From assembly GCA_050298035.1 (NCBI GenBank), contig JBNKTK010000002.1:4823-68822 (forward strand): a stretch of DNA of 64,000 nt, read 5' to 3'. Within the stretch, counting starts at the first letter, position 1; every line of letters starts with the position of its first letter. The notes below the pieces were generated by a model. It was not told the DNA's origin. It ran no database searches and worked only from the letters and a program-made list of their open reading frames with translations. The position numbers were made by a program, and so were the translations under genes. Origin of the DNA: Gaoshiqia sp050298035 (GTDB lineage: Bacteria > Bacteroidota > Bacteroidia > Bacteroidales > Prolixibacteraceae). Positions 35,536 through 44,524 of this stretch are shown in pieces.

Positions 35536-36114
35536 CTATTTTAGCAACCTGTAACCAAGGTGGATACCCGGTATTACAAAAACACCAAAGTCAGCATCGT
35601 TATTCATTGTTGGCTGCACTTTCAGGTGCATATCAAAGATGATCCTTTGCCCAAACGTACGGCGCCACCCCCATCCCGCATAAAGACCGGCAATAAAATA
35701 ATCGCTATCCGGGGTTCCTTCTTCCTTCAGATTAATCCCATCAAAGTAAACAGCGGTACCAACCGTAAAATAGCTGGCCGAATTATTCACGATCTTTTTG
35801 TGCTTTCGGTCGCGTTTAGCGATGTTATAATACCACCGCCCATATATTTCACCACTGGGCACTAAGTCCACTTCATAAAACGTCCATCTGCTGGAGTTGT
35901 CGCCATCGTGGTACATTCCTGCACTATACCAGAAACGTGCTCCCAATGTATATCCCCAGGTCATCTTTTCCGAGAATGGTTTCTCCCGCTCGTAACCCGG
36001 ATAGAGCAGATTGATCTTTTTTACAGGTTCTGTCAGGTTCTTTTGGGTGGTCACCTGCGCCACTCCAAGCTGACTGATGAACAGCATCAGTACCAGATAC
36101 CATCGTTTCTCCAT
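35536..36114 (-). CDS. Predicted outer-membrane barrel protein
   Basis: 192 residues with a signal peptide (KRWYLVLMLFISQLGVAQ) and alternating strands rich in Tyr, Trp and Gly (GYTLGARFWYSAG, GLYAGWGWRRTFGQ), ending GIHLGYRLLK. No domain recognised. Last of three same-strand barrel genes; its first 28 bases overlap the end of the frameshifted gene before it. Confidence 0.7.
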   Translation of the reverse strand: MEKRWYLVLMLFISQLGVAQVTTQKNLTEPVKKINLLYPGYEREKPFSEKMTWGYTLGARFWYSAGMYHDGDNSSRWTFYEVDLVPSGEIYGRWYYNIAKRDRKHKKIVNNSASYFTVGTAVYFDGINLKEEGTPDSDYFIAGLYAGWGWRRTFGQRIIFDMHLKVQPTMNNDADFGVFVIPGIHLGYRLLK

Positions 36115-36807
36115 TTAAAATCTTTCTTTTTGTTAAACTTAAAGTTGTAAACTACTTTTAACACCAGTGACGTTGACCGCCTCAGTGTTTCATTTTTGAA
36201 ATAACCGGATTGTTCGAGATCAAGTTTATTGACCGATGCCCCTAAGTCGGAAGACAATAACCCTAACGACAAATGCACGCTGTTATACTCCTCAAAAGCA
36301 AAAGTATAACCCACATCCCCCCCCATAGTGGAACTGAATGGGAGAACCGGCTGCCGAACTGTTATAATCCTCTTTCTCCCTAAACTGAAAATGTGCCTTA
36401 CTGGAAGATGTTTCCAGTTTTCCAACAAGCTCGAAAAACAAAGCATTCCCGTTGTCGAACATGAAACTGTAACGGGGAGCAACATTTAACGAGAAAGCGA
36501 CTGTGATAATTTTCATCCAGGCCATGGTCTGGAAATCCTCATCATACTCGCTTTCGCCCCCACCTATTGCAATCTCAGACCAGATATTTACCGACAAAGG
36601 CTCTTTTATAAGCACATTGCATCCTCCACCAAAACTTACTTCATCAATCAACGTTGATGGACCAGACAGTCCATTTGCACTAAAACGCAAATCAACTGTC
36701 CCAAAGCCAAGAGTAACAAAAGGGCGAACATTACTTTCCTGTGCATAAAGATTTCCAGCGAAAATAGCGAGCAAAACAAATATGATAATCTTTAATTTCA
36801 ATGCCAT
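36087..36807 (-). CDS. Outer-membrane barrel protein, frame broken in a G8 tract
   Basis: Signal peptide (KLKIIIFVLLAIFAGNLYAQ) and OmpA-like beta strands. As written the frame from 36807 stops at 36292 (171 residues, ending GGGCGLYFCF). Eight G on the minus strand (plus C8 at 36317-36324) lie at the break. With seven G it would continue as HYGGDVGYTFAFEEYN and on to the stop at 36087, giving about 239 residues with a normal barrel end. Either a phase-variable surface gene in the OFF state or a sequencing error. The middle of a three-gene set. Confidence 0.8.
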
Positions 36808-36817
36808 GCCCCCTTTC

Positions 36818-37504
36818 CTATTCTTTACTCCCGAATATCGGGTACGATAGGTTCAACATCAGCATGCGGTTGCGGAAGGACTCCCCAAGTTCCGAATATC
36901 CCTGAATATCCCACATTTTCTGTATACGAAATCCTTGTACATATTCAATTGCAACATGCAGACGGTACTTGTCACAACCAATCCCCACCAACCAGTCAAA
37001 CTCAGTATCTTCCTTCACATACTTATAATTTAACAACCGGGAAGCCTCAACTCCTGTTTCCAGGAAAACCAGGTGTCCGAAACTGTACTTCAGTTTGAGT
37101 GGCAATGTCACGTAGCTTTGAGGGTAGTTATATCTTTTTGAAGGTGTTTCATAGTTGTAATACGACCCCGGATCATAAGAACCATAGCCTCCATAGGACG
37201 AATAACCATAACCTCCGTAAACTCCAGAGTAATAATAAGGGAGATTATTTGAGGTTTCTGTCTGCTTATTGAATTTATAACGATAGCCCGCCCCCAACGA
37301 TGCGGATAAGTTTCCCCAGATGACTGTTGAAATATAAATTCCCGCACCACTCGAAAAGCCATTGGTCTGCGGCCTTTGGTTTAGCGGAGTTTCCTTTGGG
37401 AAAAACGATCCTCCCTCTGCGTATGCCCCAAATTGGATTTTCGACTGGGAAAAGCTATAAAAGCTTGCCAATATGAGTAAAAGAGAAATTGTTAGTTGTT
37501 TCAT
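36818..37504 (-). CDS. Outer-membrane barrel protein with Tyr/Gly-rich loop
   Basis: 228 residues from the Met at 37504, which opens a signal peptide (KQLTISLLLILASFYSFSQ). An in-frame ATG at 37540 is less likely. The beta-strand pattern GAYAEGGSFF, GAGIYIST, SASLGAGYRYKF and a C-terminal strand LMLNLSYPIF suggest an 8-stranded barrel. Residues about 90-127 are a Tyr/Gly/Ser loop probably facing outwards. First gene of the set; 10 bases separate it from the next. Confidence 0.72.
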   Translation of the reverse strand: MKQLTISLLLILASFYSFSQSKIQFGAYAEGGSFFPKETPLNQRPQTNGFSSGAGIYISTVIWGNLSASLGAGYRYKFNKQTETSNNLPYYYSGVYGGYGYSSYGGYGSYDPGSYYNYETPSKRYNYPQSYVTLPLKLKYSFGHLVFLETGVEASRLLNYKYVKEDTEFDWLVGIGCDKYRLHVAIEYVQGFRIQKMWDIQGYSELGESFRNRMLMLNLSYPIFGSKE

Positions 37505-38016
37505 ATGCAATGAGTATCTGTTTTGTATGATTTCTATCAATCATGAATAACCTGATCATCCTACCACCGGCAGGCAACCGTTTAAAATCCCTATTTGATT
37601 ATTTTCCCTCCTTCCCCGGGCGGGGTTCCACTTGAAGTCGCAATCGGTGAACAAAAATATAATTTAAAACCAACTATACAACAATCCAGAAGGGGTAATT
37701 TCTACTGATAAATTTTGTTCATAGAGGCTTTTCAGAACTAGGGGAGAACAGTAGAGAACCGCACTTGTCTTCGTATTATAGCAATAGCCTGTTTCTCCCG
37801 CGAGACCTTTCAGGTTTTCGAAACCTGAAAGGTCTGGGCACAACAAAAACAGCCATACATATAAAATTTCTGGTTTTCTACTGGTTTCATTCTTCAACCC
37901 AGAGTACCCGGAAATTTGAGACAACCAAGATTTGACGAGGAAAGATATCCAGCATCAAGAATCAAGCATCCAGTCCCGACAACTATCGGGCCCAGGATCG
38001 AAAATCGGGTGTCCAC
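37505..38016. other. Gene-free stretch with a long palindrome
   Basis: About 500 bases between the barrel genes and the acyl-CoA synthetase, both on the minus strand. Holds a strong palindrome at 37803-37835 and a short CCCG/CGGG palindrome at 37975-37990. I found no open frame with a plausible start, signal or motif, and no tRNA. Confidence 0.6.
37803..37835. repeat. 15-bp stem palindrome AGACCTTTCAGGTTT
   Basis: AGACCTTTCAGGTTT, loop TCG, AAACCTGAAAGGTCT: a perfect 15-bp inverted repeat. I recall near-identical palindromes as abundant intergenic repeats in Bacteroidota. No T-run follows on either strand, so a simple terminator is less likely. Confidence 0.75.
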
Positions 38017-39669
38017 TTATACCACTTCGATCCCCTGTTCCTTCAACAGCCGCAGACCAACATCCTTCAGTTTATATTTCTGGATTTTACCACTGGCTGT
38101 CATGGGGAAAGTATCGACAAAGAAAATGTATTTCGGTATTTTGTAGCGGGCAATTTGTCCACGGCAATATTCCTGCACTTCCTCTTCGGTCAGGCTTTGA
38201 CCGTTTTTCAGTTTAATAAATGCCCCCACCTGCTCGCCGTATTTCGGGCTGGGAATGCCAACGACTTCAACGGCCTCAATCTGTTCCAGCTGGAACAGGT
38301 AGTTTTCAATCTCACGCGGATAAATGTTCTCGCCTCCGCGAATGATCATATCCTTAATACGCCCGGTAATCCGATAAAAGCCATCCTCGTTGCGCACGGC
38401 AAGGTCGCCCGAATGCAGCCAGCCTTCGGCGTCAATTGCCTTGCGGGTTGCTTCTTCGTTTTTGTAATAGCCTTTCATCACGTTGTAGCCACGGCAGCAA
38501 ATCTCACCTTGCTCGTCATCGTCGCATTCCTCACCGGTCTCAGGGTTTACAATTTTCACCTCCACATTCGGGAACTCGAACCCAACAGTGGTGGCCCGTA
38601 TTTCAGGCGGATTGTGGGTACGGGTGGCCGTCATGCCCGGCGAGGTTTCTGTTAGCCCATACACACTGATGATGTCTTTGCAGTGCATTTTGGTCATCAC
38701 CTGTTTCATGGTTTCAATGGGGCAAAGCGCCCCCGCCATGATGCCTGTACGCAGGCTGCTCAGGTCGAACATGTCGAACATCGGGTGATTCAGCTCAGCA
38801 ATAAACATCGTGGGCACGCCATAAAGCGCGGTGCATTTTTCTTTCTCGATTGATGCCAGCACCATCAGCGGATCAAAATCTTCGGTAATCACCATCGTAG
38901 CGCCATGGGTCACAATGGCACAAAGCGCCAACACACAGCCAAAACAATGGAAAAACGGCACGCAAACCAACAAGCGGTCGGCAGCAGTATAACGCATGCA
39001 CTCGCCTGTTGCATACCCATTGTTCAGTATATTGTGATGCGACAACATAACGCCTTTCGGAAAGCCGGTCGTCCCCGAAGTGTACTGCATATTCACCACA
39101 TCGTGGGTATCCACCCTGCTTTTTACTTCTTCCAGTTCCAGATCGTCCAGGTGTGATCCCAACAAAATCAGCTCAGCCGTATTGTACATGCCCCGGTGTT
39201 TCTCGGGGCCAATGAAAACCACATTCCGCAATTCGGGAAATTTGGGCGACTGCAGGTTTCCACGAGGGTGTGATTTTAGTTCGGGCACCAATTCGAACAC
39301 CATATTCACATAATCGCTATCGCGGTAGCTACCAATCAGGCAGAGGGTGTGGATATCGGCATTCCGGACCAGGTACTCCAACTCGGCCAGTTTATAGTTT
39401 GTATTGATGGTGACCAGCACTGCCCCGATTTTTGCCGTGGCAAACATAAACGTCAGCCAATCGGGAACATTATTTGCCCAAATACCAACTTTGTCGCCTT
39501 CGCCCACACCAATATACATCAGCCCCTTGGCCAGTTTGTCGACACGTTCATTGAACCCGCCATAGGTAAAGCGGAGGTCCCGGTCGGGGTAAACCATAAA
39601 TTCATGGTCGGGCGTTTCAAAGGCAAATTTTTCAAGAATGCCTCCCAATGTATAATCCAGTAACTGCAT
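38017..39669 (-). CDS. AMP-binding acyl-CoA synthetase
   Basis: 550 residues, FadD-like. P-loop YTSGTTGFPKGVMLSHHN near 193-210, adenylation motifs YGLTETSPG and GWLHSGD, the hinge ITGRIKDMIIRGGENIYP and the C-terminal catalytic Lys in MTASGKIQKY are all present. It probably activates medium/long-chain fatty acids with ATP and CoA. It lies 14 bases behind an XRE-cupin regulator gene on the same strand. Confidence 0.93.
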   Translation of the reverse strand: MQLLDYTLGGILEKFAFETPDHEFMVYPDRDLRFTYGGFNERVDKLAKGLMYIGVGEGDKVGIWANNVPDWLTFMFATAKIGAVLVTINTNYKLAELEYLVRNADIHTLCLIGSYRDSDYVNMVFELVPELKSHPRGNLQSPKFPELRNVVFIGPEKHRGMYNTAELILLGSHLDDLELEEVKSRVDTHDVVNMQYTSGTTGFPKGVMLSHHNILNNGYATGECMRYTAADRLLVCVPFFHCFGCVLALCAIVTHGATMVITEDFDPLMVLASIEKEKCTALYGVPTMFIAELNHPMFDMFDLSSLRTGIMAGALCPIETMKQVMTKMHCKDIISVYGLTETSPGMTATRTHNPPEIRATTVGFEFPNVEVKIVNPETGEECDDDEQGEICCRGYNVMKGYYKNEEATRKAIDAEGWLHSGDLAVRNEDGFYRITGRIKDMIIRGGENIYPREIENYLFQLEQIEAVEVVGIPSPKYGEQVGAFIKLKNGQSLTEEEVQEYCRGQIARYKIPKYIFFVDTFPMTASGKIQKYKLKDVGLRLLKEQGIEVV

Positions 39670-39683
39670 GATTGATCTTTTTA

Positions 39684-40259
39684 TCAGAATGGCGCGTAAA
39701 TAACTGCAAGAATCTTTGCCGGCTTCTTATCGGCAGCATGCACATTGTGAGACACAATGGAATCGAGATAAATGCTGTCGCCAGGGTTGAGCAAATAGAT
39801 GTCCTTCCCGTAATTAATTTCAACCCGGCCTTCCAGCACGTAAATGAATTCTTCTCCCTCGTGAGTGGAAAGCATGTAATCTGATTGTTCCGACGGTTCG
39901 ATTTCGACAATGAAAGGTTCCATGTTTCGACCGGCTTTATCAAAGGCCAGCGAGAAAAAATTGAGGTGCTCACGCGACTCCGAACCTTGTGATGTGAAAC
40001 GTACGCCCTGTCCCTCGTTCCCTGCCCTGACAACAGCAGGCCCCAGCTGGTCGTGATCATCCAGAAAAGTCCCCAGACGAACCCCCAGTGACCGGGCAAT
40101 TTTAATCAAAGGCGCCAGCGACGGCACAACTTTCTCCTCTTCAATTTTCTTCAGCAGTTTGACATCCAGGTTCGTCCGCTCGGATAACTCGTCCAGTGAA
40201 ACTTGTCTGGATGTGCGTATCTGTTTAATTTTTGATCCCAGGTTTTTTTCAACAGCCAT
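39684..40259 (-). CDS. XRE-family regulator with cupin domain
   Basis: 191 residues: HTH at about 8-65 (LDELSERTNLDVKLLKKIEE) and a cupin at about 110-188 (EGEEFIYVLEGRVEINYG, GDSIYLDSIVSHNVHA). The cupin probably senses a small ligand. This HTH-cupin plus acyl-CoA synthetase pair is common in Bacteroidota, so it is a likely local regulator of the synthetase gene in the same transcript. Confidence 0.9.
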   Translation of the reverse strand: MAVEKNLGSKIKQIRTSRQVSLDELSERTNLDVKLLKKIEEEKVVPSLAPLIKIARSLGVRLGTFLDDHDQLGPAVVRAGNEGQGVRFTSQGSESREHLNFFSLAFDKAGRNMEPFIVEIEPSEQSDYMLSTHEGEEFIYVLEGRVEINYGKDIYLLNPGDSIYLDSIVSHNVHAADKKPAKILAVIYAPF

Positions 40260-40390
40260 GTCGGTTTACTTTAGGTGAATGACAAATTTAATTTTATTTC
40301 GAGAGACACCCAACCCGAGCAAAAGGCTTTTTTGAGGATATAAATCATAAAAAATGGCCCCAAAATGTTCTCCTACAAATAGTCCGGAAA

Positions 40391-40418
40391 TAAAAAAGGC
40401 AGCCGAAGCTGCCTTTCT
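40391..40418 (-). terminator. Intrinsic terminator of the glycogen operon
   Basis: On the minus strand AAAGGCAGC, loop TTCG, GCTGCCTTT, then TTTATTT. It starts about 20 bases after the phosphorylase stop. A UUCG loop adds stability. Confidence 0.9.
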
Positions 40419-40438
40419 CATTATCAAATCGGTTCAAG

Positions 40439-43021
40439 TTATAACCATCTTAAATATTTGAAGTCCTGCCGGTGCGGAAGGTTCTTATTTTTCGGGTACA
40501 TCCGCAATCCATAATTGTATGCACCAGGTTCCATCAACTGTAAGTTAAGCGAGTAGGAACACAGCGAACCTTCGCAACCATCAACCTTAAATTCCATCGA
40601 CTTCAATAATTCCAGAGTTCCCTGTCCATTCGTTTCGGTAACCACCATTTCCAGTCCAATCTCGTCGGCAGAAAGGCCTTTCAGGTCGAGTACCACTTTG
40701 GCCGGATATTCTTCGCCAATGCGCAAAACATTGGTTATGCCATCAGTAATCCGGATATCTTTCACTTCAATTGCCCCCCACATTTGGGTAATTTTATCCT
40801 TCCAGGTAGTCAGCTCACGCGCCAAGGCAAAATCATTTTCAACCAGTTTGGCCATACGTTCAGCCTGTGGTTTATAAAAGCGCTCCTGGTAATCGCGGAT
40901 CATTCGGGTAGTTGTAAAGTTCGGCGCCACCTGCGCGATGGTATTTTTCACAAACATTGTCCACTCTTCTGATACTCCGTGTTCATTGCGGGTATAATAA
41001 GCCGGGATAATCTCTTCCTCGAAAATATTATAAATCGTATCAGCGTCCAGTTCATCCTGAAAATCCTGTACCTCGTAGGTGCGTTCGAGTGGCAATGCCC
41101 ATCCGGCATTTTCCTTATAACCTTCAACCCACCATCCGTCAAGTACCGAAAAATGGATAGTCCCGTTCATCACCCCTTTTTCACCACTGGTACCCGAAGC
41201 TTCCAACGGGCGGGTCGGCGTGTTCAGCCAGATATCCACCCCTTGCAACAACATCTTGGCCAGGTTCATATCGTAGTTCTGTACGAAAAGGATTTTACCA
41301 AGGAACTCAGGGCGTTTTGAAATTTCAACGATGAATTTAATCAGATCCTGCCCTGCTTTATCGGCGGGGTGTGCCTTCCCTGCAAAAATAAACTGTACCG
41401 GACGTTCCGGGTTGTTCACGATCTTCGACAAGCGGTCGAGGTTCCGGAACAAAAGGTGGGCCCGTTTATAGGTTGCAAACCTTCGTGCAAATCCAATTGT
41501 CAGTGCATTCGGGTTCAACTTGTTCAATACTTCCGATATCAGCTTTGGGTTCTCGTGCCGTTTGATCCAACTTTGGGTGAAGCGTTGCTTGATATAGTCA
41601 ATCATCTTCAGCTTCAGTTGTTTCTTCAGGTTCCAGACTTCCTCATCAGGTACCTTATAGATTTTATCCCAAAGGTCAAAGTCAAGCTCGTTTTCAACAA
41701 AATCGGCCCCGAAATATTTCAGGTGAAGTTCCTTCCACTCTTTCGCTGTCCAGGTTGAATAGTGCACACCATTAGTCACATAGCCAATGTTCAGCTCCTC
41801 GGGAAGAAACCCCTCATACAAGTGACGTAAAATATCTTTTGAAACTTCGCCGTGCAACATACTTACCCCGTTAATTCCCTGGGAGAGGTTCGCGGCCAGA
41901 TAACTCATATTAAAGTGGTCTTCATCCTGATGTGATTTCCCCAACATCAGGAACTCATCCCAGGTCAAATCAAATTTATTCGGGAATTTACTCATGTAAT
42001 TAAAGAGCAAATCCTGATGAAATGAATCGTGCCCCGCGGGTACCGGTGTATGTGTTGTAAACAAAGTAGATGCCCGGACAACTTCCTTCGCTTCCGCGTA
42101 AGTAAGCTTTTTACCTTCAATGTATTCTGAAATACGTTCCAGTCCGATCATGGCGGCGTGTCCCTCGTTACAATGGTAAATATCAGAATTTTGATATCCC
42201 AATTTACGCAAGGCCCGAATACCTCCTAGCCCAAGAAGCATCTCTTGCTTTAACCGGTTTTCGTTGTCACCACCATACAAGTGGTGAGTAACAAAACGGT
42301 CTTCGTCCCGGTTTTCCTCAAAATCGGCATCCAGCAAATACAGACTAATCGAACCAACTTTAACTTCCCAAACACGGGCAACAATTGTTCTTCCGGGGTA
42401 TCCAACTTCAACCTGTACCCAGTTCCCATCTTTATCAAATGCAGGTTGCACCGGTATCTTCGAGAATTGTTCGGCTTCATAATTGGCCATCTGGTCTCCC
42501 TGTATAGAGATTGACTGTTTAAAATATCCATAGCGGTAAAGCAAACCAACTGCAACCAGGTTCACCTTCGAGTCGCTTGCTTCTTTCAGGTAGTCACCGG
42601 CAAGAATACCAAGACCTCCTGAAAATATTTTAAGACTGTCATGAAGCCCATATTCCATACTAAAATAGGCAACCTGAGGTCCAGGCAAGGCAGAACGGTC
42701 ATCCATGTATTTCTGCAAACGTGCATAAACCGAATCCATGGCGGCCATGAATGTCTTATCGTTCTCCAACTCAATAAACCGCTCATAACTTACCTCTTCC
42801 AGCAGGACAATCGGATTATGGGCACTTTCCTCCCATATCTCTTCATCGATGCACTGAAAAAGTTCACGGGCATCGTTATTCCAGGCCCACCAAAGGTTTC
42901 TGCTCAACTCTTTCAGAGGAGCTAATTTTTCGGGTATGTTTGACTCAACAAACAGTTTTTTCCAATTTGGCATTTCCACAACAGGTCGTTTTATTAATCT
43001 GACACCATCTCTATTCATCAT
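40439..43021 (-). CDS. glgP: Alpha-glucan (glycogen) phosphorylase, GT35
   Basis: Releases glucose-1-phosphate from glycogen chain ends with PLP, 860 residues. The N-terminal domain (about 15-120; LKELSRNLWWAWNNDARELF) is the DUF3417 type of short bacterial phosphorylases. The catalytic part has VAYFSMEYGLHDSLKIFSGG, THTPVPAGHDSF, TNGVHYSTW and the PLP-Lys region ASGTSGEKGVMNGTIHFSVL. Last gene of the four-gene run from 47787 and followed by a terminator. Confidence 0.94.
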   Translation of the reverse strand: MMNRDGVRLIKRPVVEMPNWKKLFVESNIPEKLAPLKELSRNLWWAWNNDARELFQCIDEEIWEESAHNPIVLLEEVSYERFIELENDKTFMAAMDSVYARLQKYMDDRSALPGPQVAYFSMEYGLHDSLKIFSGGLGILAGDYLKEASDSKVNLVAVGLLYRYGYFKQSISIQGDQMANYEAEQFSKIPVQPAFDKDGNWVQVEVGYPGRTIVARVWEVKVGSISLYLLDADFEENRDEDRFVTHHLYGGDNENRLKQEMLLGLGGIRALRKLGYQNSDIYHCNEGHAAMIGLERISEYIEGKKLTYAEAKEVVRASTLFTTHTPVPAGHDSFHQDLLFNYMSKFPNKFDLTWDEFLMLGKSHQDEDHFNMSYLAANLSQGINGVSMLHGEVSKDILRHLYEGFLPEELNIGYVTNGVHYSTWTAKEWKELHLKYFGADFVENELDFDLWDKIYKVPDEEVWNLKKQLKLKMIDYIKQRFTQSWIKRHENPKLISEVLNKLNPNALTIGFARRFATYKRAHLLFRNLDRLSKIVNNPERPVQFIFAGKAHPADKAGQDLIKFIVEISKRPEFLGKILFVQNYDMNLAKMLLQGVDIWLNTPTRPLEASGTSGEKGVMNGTIHFSVLDGWWVEGYKENAGWALPLERTYEVQDFQDELDADTIYNIFEEEIIPAYYTRNEHGVSEEWTMFVKNTIAQVAPNFTTTRMIRDYQERFYKPQAERMAKLVENDFALARELTTWKDKITQMWGAIEVKDIRITDGITNVLRIGEEYPAKVVLDLKGLSADEIGLEMVVTETNGQGTLELLKSMEFKVDGCEGSLCSYSLNLQLMEPGAYNYGLRMYPKNKNLPHRQDFKYLRWL

Positions 43022-43159
43022 CTAACCTCCTTCTAATTAAAATTTGACACGACTGTTTGCGCACACACAGAATTGTCAGAACCACAAGAAGCAAATGAAA
43101 CAAAAATAGTAAATTCTGAAGTTTTTCAGAATATAAACAGCCCCAGATCATGGGTTAAC

Positions 43160-44512
43160 TTAATCTTTACTTGTTGATTTAGTTACGGTAATCGGTCGTT
43201 TAGTCGTTAAAGTTTTTTTTGTTTTTGAATGTAAATTTTTAAGTTCGGTTTCGTATTTTTTTAATTTTTCTTCTTTCTCAGCCAATAGTTTACTTAAAGC
43301 AACTATCTCTTTCTCCATCTTTCCTTCTGGAACAAATCTACTCAGTCGAAGTTCAAAATCGCTCAATACATTCATGTAGTTTATGAAAGCTTCGTAAGGG
43401 CTTTCGTAAGGATTGAAATAGTTATGCACCACCCCATCAGAAAAGAATTTTGTGCTCATGTAATAAAAATGATCGCTCACCTGGAGAAAATCCCAATCCT
43501 TAATAAGCGATTCATCATTTACACCAGTCATTCGTTCTCGCAGGTCATAAAGTTTATTGAACGCTTCCTGCTGCATTTCATTTCCGACCCAGGCCGTTAA
43601 GTCCCTTTCCTCATCAGCCCACGAAATCGGGTGAGTTGCACTAATTACCGAAATGGGTTGAAGCTCATCAGCAACTTCGGATGGAGTTGCAAACTGAAAG
43701 TCTGAATATTTGAACACGGCATCAGGCAGGTCTTTCAGGAACTTAAATATCCCTGTTGACTCTCTTTGGTGTTCGCCAAATGTTTCATAATCGAGAAACA
43801 GGTTAATAACTTCGTCCTTGGGGTTATCGTTTAGCCAGTTGACAAATTTTGCTGGCGTAAGTGGATATTCGCTCCAGGCTTGATTGGAGAAACGAAATGA
43901 GATGTCGTCACTCAACCGAAAGTTCCGCATCAAGACTTTCAATCTTGGGTTGATTGGGTTACAATACACATAATTTGGCGACTTCCAACCCAGGATATGT
44001 TTTGCCCCTTCGGTAAGCACTGCTTTAAATCCCAGATCTGCAATCATGGCACCAATTTCATCGCTGTATATCATTTCGGTATTCCGGAATACTTTTGGCC
44101 GTTGTCCGAAATATTCTTCAATGAGTTTGTCATGCTTTTCAATTTGCTGAACAAAAAGCTCTCTGCTTTTAAGCGCTACCAACGAGTGTGAATAGGTTTC
44201 GGACAGGAACTCAACCTGACCTGTAGCAGCCAAAGCCTTGAACGAGTCCAGCACTTCCGGGGCATACAGTTCGAATTGCTCCAATGCTGTCCCGGTAATT
44301 GAGAAGCTCACTTTAAACCGGCCTTCATTTTTTTTGATTAGTTCGAGCAAAAGTTTATTTGCCGGCAAATAACAATGATCAGCCACTTTTCGCAAAATGG
44401 TCTCGTTTGTATAATCATCGTAGTAATAATGGTCGTTGCCAATATCAAAAAAACGATATCTGCGAAAACGGAAAGGTTGATGTACCTGGAAATTAAAACA
44501 AATGGCTTTCAT
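43160..44512 (-). CDS. GH57-family alpha-glucan hydrolase/transferase with coiled-coil tail
   Basis: 450 residues. GH57 motifs: QVHQPFRFRRY (region 1), GQVEFLSETYSHS (region 2), nucleophile Glu146 in VFRNTEMIYSDEIG (region 3) and general acid Asp241 in LFLDYETFGEHQ (region 4). The C-terminal 50 residues are a Lys/Glu coiled coil ending in a basic Thr/Lys tail. Likely an alpha-amylase or 4-alpha-glucanotransferase acting on glycogen in the cytoplasm (no signal peptide). It sits 13 bases behind the GT4 synthase gene. Confidence 0.9.
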   Translation of the reverse strand: MKAICFNFQVHQPFRFRRYRFFDIGNDHYYYDDYTNETILRKVADHCYLPANKLLLELIKKNEGRFKVSFSITGTALEQFELYAPEVLDSFKALAATGQVEFLSETYSHSLVALKSRELFVQQIEKHDKLIEEYFGQRPKVFRNTEMIYSDEIGAMIADLGFKAVLTEGAKHILGWKSPNYVYCNPINPRLKVLMRNFRLSDDISFRFSNQAWSEYPLTPAKFVNWLNDNPKDEVINLFLDYETFGEHQRESTGIFKFLKDLPDAVFKYSDFQFATPSEVADELQPISVISATHPISWADEERDLTAWVGNEMQQEAFNKLYDLRERMTGVNDESLIKDWDFLQVSDHFYYMSTKFFSDGVVHNYFNPYESPYEAFINYMNVLSDFELRLSRFVPEGKMEKEIVALSKLLAEKEEKLKKYETELKNLHSKTKKTLTTKRPITVTKSTSKD

Positions 44513-44524
44513 ATCGTTGGTTTT

